Shown in pieces: positions 38,787 through 47,664 of a stretch of DNA of 64,000 bases (its first letter is position 1; every line of letters starts with the position of its first letter). Under the pieces are notes generated by a model that saw only the letters and a list, made by a program, of their open reading frames with translations, was not told where the DNA came from and did no database searches. Both the position numbers and the translations under genes were made by a program. Source of the stretch: Eubacteriaceae bacterium (GTDB lineage: Bacteria; Bacillota; Clostridia; Eubacteriales; Eubacteriaceae); assembly GCA_017405085.1 (NCBI GenBank), contig JAFRBB010000069.1, forward strand, positions 1 through 64,000, read 5' to 3'.

Positions 38787-41186
38787 TTACATAGAACGTT
38801 TTTTATACAGGACGCGAATGGAGTTTAAAACACACAGAATCGAAACACCGGTGTCGGCAAAAACCGCAAACCACATATTCGCAATTCCCATAAAGCCCAA
38901 AATCATGACAATGGCTTTGACACCCAGGGCAAAGACAATGTTCATCACCGCAATGCGATTGGTCTGTTTGGCAATGTCTATGGAAGTCGGAAGAGCTTTG
39001 AGATCGGTATTCATGAAGACGACGTCCGCTGCTTCAATGGCTGCGTCTGCGCCGCTGCCCATGGCAGCTCCGACATCGGCGCCGGCCAAAACCGGAGCGT
39101 CGTTAATACCGTCACCGACAAACATGACAGCGCCGACTTCTTCGCGCACTTTTTTGAGAGCATTCAGCTTATCCTGAGGCAAAAGTTTTGCCATCACTTT
39201 GGCGATGCCGGTCTGTTCAGCAACCGCTTTCGCGTTTTCTTCGGTATCACCGGTGAGCATAACTGTCGTGACGCCATTCTTATGAAGAGCAGAAACCGCA
39301 TCCTTTGCGTCGGCTTTAATGGTATCCGCGATGATAATGGCACCGGCAAATTTTCCGTCTTTTGCGATATAAACCGGAGTTCCGTAAGAAGGAACGGCTT
39401 CTTTCGGAATAGCAATGTTGTTTTGCGCCATTAATTTTTCATTTCCGGCAAGCACAACTTCGCCGCCAACATCAGCCTGAATACCATGACCGGCAATTTC
39501 CTGAACGTTTTCCGCGTTGGCAATTTGTAATTTCTTTTCTTCCGCCGCTTTGACAATACTTTCACCGATGGGATGTGTTGAGAATTTTTCACAAGCCGCA
39601 CAAACGGCAAGCAATTCATCATCAGCCATTCCGGATGTCGAAACAATGTGCTGAACCACAAAGTTACCTTTGGTGATAGTCCCTGTTTTATCCATAACAA
39701 CGGCTTTGACATTATTGAGGGCTTCAAGGGAAATCCCGCCCTTAAAGAGAATGCCGAGCTTAGATCCGGCACCGATACCCGAGAAATAAGCAAGGGGTAC
39801 CGAAAGGACCAAAGCACAGGGACAGGAAATAACGAGGAAGCTAAGAGCGGTATAAATCCATTTATACCAATCTCCACCAAAGAATAACGGCGGAACAATC
39901 GCGGTTAAAAGTGCCACTACCACAACAAAGGGGGTATAAACACGAGAGAATCTGGTAATAAAACGATCCATTTTCGGTTTGGTCGCGGCAGCGTTTTCCA
40001 CGGAGTCCAAGATCCGGGTAACCATTGATTCTTCGAGAGGTTTTTCGACGCGGACCGTCAATGTTCCGCTGGTATTGACACAACCGGAAACCACTTCATC
40101 CCCGACTTGCACCTTCACGGGAACCGGTTCTCCCGTAACGGGAGAGGTATCAATTCGGCTTTCGCCTTCCGTTACAATACCGTCAAGCGGCACACGATCG
40201 CCGGGTCGAACAATAACCAGATCGCCGACTTGCGCGTTTTCAGAGGGAATGACTTCGACTTCCCCATTTTCGTTCACTAAATTGACAACTTCGGGGCGCA
40301 TATCCGCCGCTTCCATAATTTGATCGCGGCTTCTGTCCGATGCCATTTCTTCGAAATATTCACCGATACGATAAAACAGCATAACGCCCACAGCTTCGGG
40401 ATATTCTTGGATGCAGAAAGCGCCAATTGTCGCGACGGACATTAGAAAGTTTTCATCAAAGAACTGTCCTTTGAAAATCATCCGAATGGCGGTAAGCACA
40501 ATCGGTGCGCCGACAAAGAAATAAGCAATAAAGTACATGGGAATAGCCATAGCTTCATTTCCCATGAAATGTTCCAAAATAAGGCCAATGACAAAAAGAA
40601 TACCGCCGATAATCATTTGATGTTTGGCATAGGCTTCACCGAAAAACCATTCTTGCAAGAAAGGCTTCTTTTCTTCGACCTTGGCGGCGCGGGCTTTTGC
40701 CACGGAACGCTCTCTTTGGCACACAACGCATCCCGGTTCAAGCTTATCTGCCACTTCGTTGACAATGTTCAAAAAACGATCCGGTTGTTCTGCACGAATA
40801 CGAACCTGTTCGGTAGCGTAAACAACGCTGACATCCTCGATGCCTTCAATTTTAGAAAGACCCCGTTCGATCTTGCTGGCGCAATCTGCGCAGTCGAGAC
40901 CTTTAATATCATAAATCTTCTGGGTCACCCCTTTGGGATCCGGGGGACATTCACATTCGTCCATTGGTTCATCACACTCTGCGCAGATAATGTGATGAGC
41001 ATCCATTTTTGATTCATCCAACTCCACTTCTTCATGATCATGGTCATGTTCATGATTGTGATCGTGGTTATGGTCGTGATCATGGTCATGTTCATGATTG
41101 TGATCGTGGTTATGGTCGTGATCGTGATCATGAGTATGTTCATGGTCATGTTCGTGAGCTGCTGTTTTGTCCTTTAACTCAGCCAT
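38787..41186 (-). CDS. Heavy-metal P-type ATPase (Zn/Cd/Pb type) with His-rich N-terminus
   Basis: 799 residues from the ATG at 41186 (AAGGAGAATAATT). The first 55 residues are almost pure His-Asp/Asn repeats, followed by a small CAEC...CECPP cysteine patch and one HMA domain with GLDCADCASKIE. Transmembrane CPC motif in ISCPCALVLS, DKTGTIT phosphorylation site, and MFVGDGINDAPVLA hinge are intact; CPC plus GLDCADC favours Zn2+/Cd2+/Pb2+ export (ZntA/CadA group) over copper. An ArsR-type palindrome overlaps the transcription start region. No regulator gene of that family is adjacent. Confidence 0.94.
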   Translation of the reverse strand: MAELKDKTAAHEHDHEHTHDHDHDHNHDHNHEHDHDHDHNHDHNHEHDHDHEEVELDESKMDAHHIICAECDEPMDECECPPDPKGVTQKIYDIKGLDCADCASKIERGLSKIEGIEDVSVVYATEQVRIRAEQPDRFLNIVNEVADKLEPGCVVCQRERSVAKARAAKVEEKKPFLQEWFFGEAYAKHQMIIGGILFVIGLILEHFMGNEAMAIPMYFIAYFFVGAPIVLTAIRMIFKGQFFDENFLMSVATIGAFCIQEYPEAVGVMLFYRIGEYFEEMASDRSRDQIMEAADMRPEVVNLVNENGEVEVIPSENAQVGDLVIVRPGDRVPLDGIVTEGESRIDTSPVTGEPVPVKVQVGDEVVSGCVNTSGTLTVRVEKPLEESMVTRILDSVENAAATKPKMDRFITRFSRVYTPFVVVVALLTAIVPPLFFGGDWYKWIYTALSFLVISCPCALVLSVPLAYFSGIGAGSKLGILFKGGISLEALNNVKAVVMDKTGTITKGNFVVQHIVSTSGMADDELLAVCAACEKFSTHPIGESIVKAAEEKKLQIANAENVQEIAGHGIQADVGGEVVLAGNEKLMAQNNIAIPKEAVPSYGTPVYIAKDGKFAGAIIIADTIKADAKDAVSALHKNGVTTVMLTGDTEENAKAVAEQTGIAKVMAKLLPQDKLNALKKVREEVGAVMFVGDGINDAPVLAGADVGAAMGSGADAAIEAADVVFMNTDLKALPTSIDIAKQTNRIAVMNIVFALGVKAIVMILGFMGIANMWFAVFADTGVSILCVLNSIRVLYKKRSM
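41041..41124 (-). repeat. 42-bp tandem duplication in the His-rich tail
   Basis: Two adjoining copies with a period of 42 bases (41041-41082 and 41083-41124), encoding 14-residue units of the type HNHDHNHEHDHDHD. It points to recent expansion of the metal-binding tail. Confidence 0.8.
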
Positions 41187-41217
41187 AATTATTCTCCTTG
41201 AGATTTGTATTTTTGCA

Positions 41218-41241
41218 ATATATGAACTTTTGTTCATATAT
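41218..41241 (-). promoter_or_regulatory. Palindromic ArsR/SmtB-type operator
   Basis: ATATATGAAC and GTTCATATAT form perfect 10-base arms around TTTT, just downstream of the -10 of the ATPase promoter. The form TGAAC-N4-GTTCA is like that of metal-sensing ArsR/SmtB repressors. Confidence 0.7.
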
Positions 41242-41244
41242 CAT

Positions 41245-41272
41245 ATTATAGTGATAATTCTATTTTTGTCAA
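41245..41272 (-). promoter_or_regulatory. Promoter of the P-type ATPase gene
   Basis: TTGACA and TATAAT, 16 bases apart, on the minus strand; the operator starts four bases further on. Confidence 0.8.
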
Positions 41273-41292
41273 CCCTTTTAAAGATTTTTATT

Positions 41293-42651
41293 TTAAGCAA
41301 AATCAAATTCATGAGAATGCTTTCCGCATATTTCAATTTCTTTATATCTCTGCATGATTATTCCGTCATATATTGTCAATGCAACCGCAGAGACAATCCA
41401 TGTTAAAGGATAACTGACATAGATAATCGCAGGATCATCAATGAACATTTTTAATATTAAAATCCATGAGACGCGCAACAGACACATACACGTCATCGAA
41501 ATGATCATGGGAACAAATGTTTTGCCCAAGCCTCTTAAATAACCGATAATTGTTTGATTATAAGCATAGATGAAATACAACGGCACAACCCAATAAATTT
41601 GTTTGACACCGTAACCGATAACCGTTTCGTCCGAGGTAAACATACCGATGATCTGATGTGAAAACAGAGCGATCACCCCGCAAAACACGATGGTAATGAT
41701 GATGTTCATGAAAAGCGCGATACGCTTTCCTTCTTTGACACGCTTCCAGTTTCCGGCACCGATGTTTTGACCGACAAAAGATGAAATCGCCATTGAAATC
41801 GCATCGATCGGCATGAAAATAAATCCATCAATTTTCATATACGATGTAAAACCGGCCATAATCGTTATTCCAAAGGTGTTAATTTGAGATTGAACGACAA
41901 GATTCGCAAAACAAACCAAAACAGATTGAAAACCTGCCGGCAGACCGATGGAAGCGATTTTTTTAAAGGTTTTTAAATTTAAACGGACGCGGCTTAGTAT
42001 AAGTTTATAAACATCGGAAGTGCGCATCATACGGACAATCACAAGGACCGCCGCAGCTAATTGCGCAAGAGATGTCGCGGCTGCAGCACCGCCGACACCG
42101 AAGGGTAAAACAGCGACGAATAACAAATCGAGGACAATATTGACAAAAACAGTAACCGCCAGGTAGATAAGCGGTGTTTTTGAATCTCCTACAGCTCTTA
42201 AAATACCGCTGCCCACGTTATAAATCATCATCGGAATCATACTTAGAAAGTAGATTCGAATATACGTTACGGCAAAAGGCATTCCTTCTTTGGGTATCTG
42301 CATCCAGCCAAGGAAGGTCGGTGCGAATACAATACCGATAAGCATTAAAGCACCGCCGGCAATCACACTCATCGCAATGGACGTATGAACAAGCTTGTCA
42401 ATGGCTTGACGGTCCTTAGCGCCATAAGCTTGAGACACCAAAACGCTTGCACCCTGAGATAAACCGATAAAAAAATAAATCATAAAGGTGACAAGCAACG
42501 ATGAAGATCCCACCGCTGCCAATGCCACCGACCCAAGCGCTCTGCCAACAATGACGGCATCAACCGTGTTATAAAGCTGCTGCAAAAGATTTGAGATCAT
42601 TAACGGTATCGCAAAGGCAATGATAATTTTTTTGATATTTCCCGTTGTCAT
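41293..42651 (-). CDS. MATE-family efflux transporter
   Basis: 452 residues, 12 membrane segments. IAFAIPLMISNLLQQLYNTVDAVIVGRALG is the family start pattern and GLSQGASVLVSQAYGAKD the first-repeat motif. Upstream is an imperfect copy of the palindrome seen before the P-type ATPase, so both may answer to one regulator. A GAGGAGGACATC box precedes the ATG. Confidence 0.88.
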   Translation of the reverse strand: MTTGNIKKIIIAFAIPLMISNLLQQLYNTVDAVIVGRALGSVALAAVGSSSLLVTFMIYFFIGLSQGASVLVSQAYGAKDRQAIDKLVHTSIAMSVIAGGALMLIGIVFAPTFLGWMQIPKEGMPFAVTYIRIYFLSMIPMMIYNVGSGILRAVGDSKTPLIYLAVTVFVNIVLDLLFVAVLPFGVGGAAAATSLAQLAAAVLVIVRMMRTSDVYKLILSRVRLNLKTFKKIASIGLPAGFQSVLVCFANLVVQSQINTFGITIMAGFTSYMKIDGFIFMPIDAISMAISSFVGQNIGAGNWKRVKEGKRIALFMNIIITIVFCGVIALFSHQIIGMFTSDETVIGYGVKQIYWVVPLYFIYAYNQTIIGYLRGLGKTFVPMIISMTCMCLLRVSWILILKMFIDDPAIIYVSYPLTWIVSAVALTIYDGIIMQRYKEIEICGKHSHEFDFA

Positions 42652-42679
42652 GATGTCCTCCTCTTCAAAACATTTCTTT

Positions 42680-42734
42680 TATATGTTTTATTGTTCATAT
42701 AATTATATGTTATCAATTATAGGTTCTATGTCAA
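42680..42734 (-). promoter_or_regulatory. Possible promoter and operator of the third MATE gene
   Basis: TTGACA at 42734-42729 on the minus strand is followed at 16-17 bases by a weak -10 (TAACAT). Just downstream TATATGAAC, four bases, then AACATATA form an imperfect palindrome that shares its left arm with the operator at 41218-41241. Confidence 0.4.
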
Positions 42735-42794
42735 GCATAAATAACGGGAATCCTGTCATTTTTTCTAAAATCGCCATATTACATGAAAGGCAAG

Positions 42795-42832
42795 GATAAA
42801 AAAAGCACGTCTGCAGCAAAGGGCAAACGTGC
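42795..42832 (-). terminator. Terminator after the EIIA-Glc gene
   Basis: GCACGT and ACGTGC pair around a 16-base loop with partial inner pairing, followed by TTTTTTT on the minus strand. It likely ends the riboswitch-led operon. Confidence 0.8.
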
Positions 42833-42844
42833 GGAAAAACAAGG

Positions 42845-43336
42845 TTATTGTTGAAAACGCAAAATTTCGTCTTTGCCGGCAGCAACGGTAATATCGACAT
42901 TTTCGGTACTGCGGTAATTGCCTTTCGTATTAATGACAATCATCGTGATTGGATTAATATTATTTTCAACAAGAAGCGCAACATCAACGTCTAACACAGG
43001 CTCCCCTGCTTTAACGCTTCCGCTTTTGAGGACATGAAATCCCCTGCCTTCCATCACAATGGCTTCCAATCCTACATGTACCAAAATCTCAATGCCATTT
43101 TCTCCTCTGATTACAAAGGCATTGTACGCATCAGTTGCGGATTCGCATTCACCATCCATAGGTGCCAAAACAGTCATTAGCGAGGTATCGTTGGGAATGA
43201 TTGCGACGCCATCTCCAAGCACACGAGATGAAAACACTTGATCCGGAACCTGTTCTAAAGGAACAACCTGTCCATCAATGGGTGCGACCACCGAAACGAC
43301 AGGATCTGTCTTCTTTTTAAATAATCCAAATGCCAT
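42845..43336 (-). CDS. PTS EIIA-Glc-type protein lacking one active-site histidine
   Basis: 163 residues, a free-standing glucose-type EIIA domain. The phospho-acceptor H87 lies in IEILVHVGLEA, but the second active-site histidine (H75 of the E. coli protein, in NHAFSIE) is Asn72 here (YNAFVIR). In E. coli that His is needed to pass the phosphate on to EIIB. So this protein may take phosphate from HPr without feeding a sugar transporter, which would fit a regulatory role. It starts 45 bases after the last ABC transporter gene with no promoter visible between, hence probably the same operon. No EIIB or EIIC is near. Confidence 0.85.
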   Translation of the reverse strand: MAFGLFKKKTDPVVSVVAPIDGQVVPLEQVPDQVFSSRVLGDGVAIIPNDTSLMTVLAPMDGECESATDAYNAFVIRGENGIEILVHVGLEAIVMEGRGFHVLKSGSVKAGEPVLDVDVALLVENNINPITMIVINTKGNYRSTENVDITVAAGKDEILRFQQ

Positions 43337-43381
43337 CTTATTCTCCTTCCTGCTCCGTTTCGAGCGTCAACCCTGAATTGG

Positions 43382-44368
43382 TCAAGATGCGTTTTGCATT
43401 GATGAAACTTCTTTAACTAAATGACATGCGCATTGATGTCCGGGAGCCACAGTTTTAAGTTTTGGCTTTTCTTTGCGGCAAATATCCTGACAAACCGAGC
43501 ATCTGTCGGCAAAAGGACATCCCGGCGGCAGATCAATCGGACTTGGAATTTCACCGGGAATCGTCTTGATCTCCTGTGTAAAATCCATATTCAGGTCAAA
43601 GATCGATTCGATCAAAGATTTTGTATAGGGATGGGCAGCACCGCCAACGACCAGATTTTCTCCCGGCAGCAATTCGACAATATTGCCGAGATACATGACA
43701 GCCGCGCGATGCGCGAATTGGGCAACCAATGAAAAATCATGGCAAATAAAGACGATGGCAATGCCTTTTTCTTTTTGAAGCTTAACCACTAAAGTTAAGA
43801 TACTTTTTTGAACGGATACGTCAAGGGCGGATGTCGCCTCATCAAGAACAATGACATCGGGATTAAGCGTTAGCGCTCTGGCAATCCCAACGCGCTGTCT
43901 TTGTCCACCGCTCATGCTGTGAGGATATCTGTCGGAAAATGATTCAGGAAGCTCCACCATTTTAAGATACTCTTTGGCGACAGCGTCTTTTTCTTTTGCG
44001 GATATTCTGCCGAAGTTGAGCAAAGGTTCGCAAATGATATCCCGAATGCGCATTTTCGGATTGAAGGCTCTTGCCGGATCCTGGAAAACCATTTGAATAT
44101 TCTGGCGTTCCAATCGGCTTGCCTCACCTTTTAATTTGGTAATATCTTTTCCGTTTAGATAGATTTCACCGGAAGTGGGATCGTGGAGTTTTAAAATAGT
44201 GCGGGCAAATGTACTTTTCCCGCAACCGCTTTCTCCGACGATTGCGACGGTTTCTCCGCGGAAAAACTGGATGGAAATATTATCACAGGCTGTCAGGGTT
44301 TTCCCCCCGTCCGCAGGGAAACATTTGGTTAGATTTTTTGTTTCAAGAACTGGTTGTCGATCAGACAT
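43382..44368 (-). CDS. Family-5 ABC importer ATP-binding protein (OppF/NikE type)
   Basis: 328 residues from the ATG at 44368 (GGGAGGCGAG box); the frame upstream lies in the preceding gene. Walker A GESGCGKST, signature MSGGQRQR, Walker B VIVLDEATSALD. The C-terminal Opp/Dpp domain has the cysteine-rich segment CPFADRCSVCQDIC, which in some relatives binds an Fe-S cluster. Pairs with the OppD-like protein just upstream (8-base overlap). Confidence 0.92.
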   Translation of the reverse strand: MSDRQPVLETKNLTKCFPADGGKTLTACDNISIQFFRGETVAIVGESGCGKSTFARTILKLHDPTSGEIYLNGKDITKLKGEASRLERQNIQMVFQDPARAFNPKMRIRDIICEPLLNFGRISAKEKDAVAKEYLKMVELPESFSDRYPHSMSGGQRQRVGIARALTLNPDVIVLDEATSALDVSVQKSILTLVVKLQKEKGIAIVFICHDFSLVAQFAHRAAVMYLGNIVELLPGENLVVGGAAHPYTKSLIESIFDLNMDFTQEIKTIPGEIPSPIDLPPGCPFADRCSVCQDICRKEKPKLKTVAPGHQCACHLVKEVSSMQNAS

Positions 44369-45143
44369 AGCGCTCGCCTCCCATCGTCGGAACCGCACTT
44401 AAGAGATTTTTGGTATACAGATTTTGAGGGTGATTTAATATTGCGTCTCGATCGCCGGATTCGACAATAAAACCATTGCGCATTACAATGATCTGATCGG
44501 ACATGTAAGCGGCAAGGCCGAGATTATGCGTCACGCAAATGATGCTTTGATGATATTTTTTGTTGATTTCCATCATTTGGCGCACGATCTGCGCCTGCGT
44601 TGTCACATCAAGGGCGCTTGTCGGCTCATCGGCCAACAGCAATTCGGGATTAAACGTCATTGCCATCGCGATGCCGACACGTTGTTTCATACCGCCGGAG
44701 AGCTCAAATGCATAGGAATTCATCACGCGGTCCGGATCGGGAAGACGCATGTTGGATAACATTTCCACCGCTCTGTTATAGGCGGCTTGTTTGTCCATTT
44801 TATCATGAACTTGAATGTATTCAACATATTGATCGCCGATTTTTTTGATCGGGTTAATCATGGCGCCGGAATCCTGAAAGATCATGGCCATCTTGTCGCC
44901 GCGAAGTTTTAACCATTCCTCACGACTATTGGACAAGACCGATTGACCGTTAAGCAGGATATCCCCCGCAGAAACGCGGCCGTCCCCGGGAAGAAGTCCC
45001 AGGGCGGCGCGTATCACAGTGGTTTTACCACTTCCGCTTTCTCCAACAATACTGACAATCTCGCCGCTTTCAACCTTCATATTAAATTTTCTGACAATTA
45101 CATTTTGTCCATATTGAATGGTTACATCTTTGAACTCGAGCAT
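44361..45143 (-). CDS. Family-5 ABC importer ATP-binding protein (OppD/NikD type)
   Basis: 260 residues, short for OppD (usually about 330) and lacking the C-terminal cysteine-rich extension, as in the nickel-type NikD. Walker A GESGSGKTT, signature ELSGGMKQR, Walker B LLADEPTSALD. Acts as a heterodimer with the next gene. Confidence 0.91.
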   Translation of the reverse strand: MLEFKDVTIQYGQNVIVRKFNMKVESGEIVSIVGESGSGKTTVIRAALGLLPGDGRVSAGDILLNGQSVLSNSREEWLKLRGDKMAMIFQDSGAMINPIKKIGDQYVEYIQVHDKMDKQAAYNRAVEMLSNMRLPDPDRVMNSYAFELSGGMKQRVGIAMAMTFNPELLLADEPTSALDVTTQAQIVRQMMEINKKYHQSIICVTHNLGLAAYMSDQIIVMRNGFIVESGDRDAILNHPQNLYTKNLLSAVPTMGGERYV

Positions 45144-45208
45144 GATTTTCTCCGTCAGTCATTTGTTTTCAAATAATTACTGTTTTACTGATTTCTTTTG
45201 ACTCGTTT

Positions 45209-46798
45209 TTACTTAGGTGCGATTTCGTTGGTGATCCAGTAGTAGTCAAATGTGTTGATGTTGGCGTTCTGGACGCTTGCTTGCGAACACATATTGGATT
45301 TGTAATATCCGTGAACGAGAACAGCATTGTCATCAACTAAGTACTGCTGCAGTTGGGTGATTTTTTCTTTACGGGCAGCGGTATCTTTTTCGGTTTTAAG
45401 TTCTTCGTAAACTTTGTTGTACTGGTCGTTATTGTATGCGCAATAGTTGGCTTCGGATTTACCATACCAGTTTTCGAGGAACCCATAGGGGTCGCCTGTC
45501 TGAGCGGTCATCCAGTTGGAGTCGCACAGGTCATAGTTTCCGGCAACCATTTCGTTCCATTCGGTATCGGCATCAGTTGCTTTAACGGTAGCTTTGATTC
45601 CGATTTTTTCCATGGAAGCGGTGCAAGCTTCTGCAAATTCCTGGAGGTTACGGCTGCTGTAGGTGATGTATCTGAGTTCGATTTTGGAACCGTCTTTGGC
45701 TTCTCTGTAGCCGTCACCGTCTTTATCTTTGATGCCAGCATCGTCAAGCACTTTTTTAGCGCCTTCAACATCATATTTGGGCAGGTTTTGCAGATCTTTT
45801 GTTCCGAAATCAAGACTGTCGGGAAGGACGCCATATCCAGGTGAATACATTCCGCCGACGGTTTTGTTGCAGAGGGTATCATTATCCATCGCCATAATGA
45901 TGGCTTTACGGAGATCAGCGTCTTTGAGAGCGCCTTTTTGGTTCATATAAGCAAAACCGGTACGGATGGATGTCGCTTCGCTGACGTTGTATTTGGACGT
46001 ATCGCCCTTGATTTCGGATAAGTCTGTGGCAGTCGTGATGTTTTCGACCACGTTGGCATCGCCGTTTTTGAGAGCCATCGCTTTGGTGGAACTGTCATCC
46101 ATGAAGGAAATCTGGAGTTTGGCGTAAGGCACGTTACCGTTCCAGTAGTTTTCGTTGCGAATGAGCGAAACGGAAGAACCTTCAGTCAAGCTTTCAACGG
46201 CATAGGGGCCGGTACCGATGGGGTTTTTGGCATAATCTTTTGTGGTATCGGGGTTGATGATGACGAAGAAAGGATTAGCAAGCGCTGCGGGAACATCGAG
46301 ATATGTTGCGGCGTCAACGTTCAAAATGATGTTGCCATTTCCATCCGCTTCAAGTTTTTTGATACTTTCTTCGGGAAGAATGGTTGACGGTGTGGATGTG
46401 TATTTTTTGTCTTTTTCATTGGTGTACATTCTCTTGATGGATTTAACCGCGATGTCCGCCGTCAAATCGGAACCGTCAGAGAATTTAACGCCGTCGCGAA
46501 TGTGGATTTTATATTCGGTTTTGGCATCGTTAACTTCGTATTTGTCGCAAAGATTTTCGACAACGGAGCCGTCTTCTTTAAATTTGAAGAGGCATTCCCC
46601 AACACCGTAACGGGTGCAGGCCCATGCTGCGTTGGTCATTGCGGAGGGATCGAGGGAATCGGAATAATTTTGGCAACCGAATTTCAGTGTTTCATTCGAT
46701 TTGGAAGCACCACCGCCGCAACCGGCAAGCAACGTCACGGAAAGCACAACCGCAATCAAGGCTGCAATCGCGAGAGACAGATAACTTTTCTTTTTCAT
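45209..46798 (-). CDS. Family-5 substrate-binding lipoprotein (Opp/Nik type)
   Basis: 529 residues. Lipoprotein signal with LLAGCGGG, Cys at about residue 26. SBP_bac_5 family: DNDTLCNKTVGGMYSPGYG and NPIGTGPYAVES are typical. The opening segment with WACTRYGVGECLFKF resembles nickel/metal-type members more than classical OppA, but sequence by eye does not settle the ligand. The cobalamin riboswitch in front of the operon suggests cobalt, a cobalt chelate or a corrinoid-related compound; that is inference. Confidence 0.9.
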   Translation of the reverse strand: MKKKSYLSLAIAALIAVVLSVTLLAGCGGGASKSNETLKFGCQNYSDSLDPSAMTNAAWACTRYGVGECLFKFKEDGSVVENLCDKYEVNDAKTEYKIHIRDGVKFSDGSDLTADIAVKSIKRMYTNEKDKKYTSTPSTILPEESIKKLEADGNGNIILNVDAATYLDVPAALANPFFVIINPDTTKDYAKNPIGTGPYAVESLTEGSSVSLIRNENYWNGNVPYAKLQISFMDDSSTKAMALKNGDANVVENITTATDLSEIKGDTSKYNVSEATSIRTGFAYMNQKGALKDADLRKAIIMAMDNDTLCNKTVGGMYSPGYGVLPDSLDFGTKDLQNLPKYDVEGAKKVLDDAGIKDKDGDGYREAKDGSKIELRYITYSSRNLQEFAEACTASMEKIGIKATVKATDADTEWNEMVAGNYDLCDSNWMTAQTGDPYGFLENWYGKSEANYCAYNNDQYNKVYEELKTEKDTAARKEKITQLQQYLVDDNAVLVHGYYKSNMCSQASVQNANINTFDYYWITNEIAPK

Positions 46799-46836
46799 AA
46801 AACGTTCTCCTTTTCTAAAGAAATATAAGGTTTATC

Positions 46837-47664
46837 TTAACTTCTGGGATCGAGTATATCTCGCAGACTGTCTCCCAAAAGATTAAAGATCGATACAACG
46901 ATGGCAATCGCAAGACCCGGGAATAAAATCAACCAGGGATATGCTGTAATGTACTGTCTGCCTTCATTGAGCATCAGGCCCCATTCGGGAATCGGCGGTT
47001 GAGCGCCAAAACCCAAGAACGAAAGACCGGCCAACTCGAGCATCATGGCCCCGATATCGGTTGTCGCTGTAATCACAAGGGTCGGCAGCACATTGGGCAA
47101 CATGTATTGTCTTAAAATATAGATGACTTTTGATCCCGTTGTAACCGCCGCGTAGACATAATCCTCATGCCTGATTTTCAGCACCAAGCTTCTGGCAAGT
47201 CTCGCATACTTGGTCCAGCTGACGACAACAAGCGCGATGATGGCGTTTTGGATGCTGGCACCCATAATACCGGCAACGGCAATGGCCAAAACCATCCCCG
47301 GGAAGGAAATCATCATATCGGCGATACGCATGATGACGGTGTCAACCCATCCGCCAAAATAGCCGGCAACGATACCCAAAACGGTTCCGATAACCAAAAT
47401 GGCTAAAACGAGAATGAGTGCGGCCGGAACGGAAATTCGCGTGCCGTAAATGACGCGGGACAACACATCCCGTCCGAGTCTGTCGGTCCCGAAAAGATGA
47501 CCAGGACCCGGCGCTTGAAAGGCTGATCCCATATCGCTGTAGGTAGGATCTTGCCAAGCCAAAACCGGCGCGAGCAGCGCGATCAGAAGAATCAGCACGG
47601 CCAAAGCCAAAAGAATCGAAAACCCTTTATTTTCTTTTATAAAACGAATTGCTTTTTCCATCAT
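46837..47664 (-). CDS. Family-5 ABC importer permease (OppC/NikC type)
   Basis: 275 residues, about six membrane segments. GTDRLGRDVLSRVIYGTRIS is the OppC-type hallmark and the EAA loop reads ELAGLSFLGFGAQPPIPEWG. Start and stop with the upstream permease overlap by one base (TAATG). Confidence 0.93.
   Translation of the reverse strand: MMEKAIRFIKENKGFSILLALAVLILLIALLAPVLAWQDPTYSDMGSAFQAPGPGHLFGTDRLGRDVLSRVIYGTRISVPAALILVLAILVIGTVLGIVAGYFGGWVDTVIMRIADMMISFPGMVLAIAVAGIMGASIQNAIIALVVVSWTKYARLARSLVLKIRHEDYVYAAVTTGSKVIYILRQYMLPNVLPTLVITATTDIGAMMLELAGLSFLGFGAQPPIPEWGLMLNEGRQYITAYPWLILFPGLAIAIVVSIFNLLGDSLRDILDPRS

Noticed and set aside
41041-41155. Tandem repeat array suggesting CRISPR or a minisatellite
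   Set aside because: The repeats are coding His-Asp units of the ATPase tail, without spacers.
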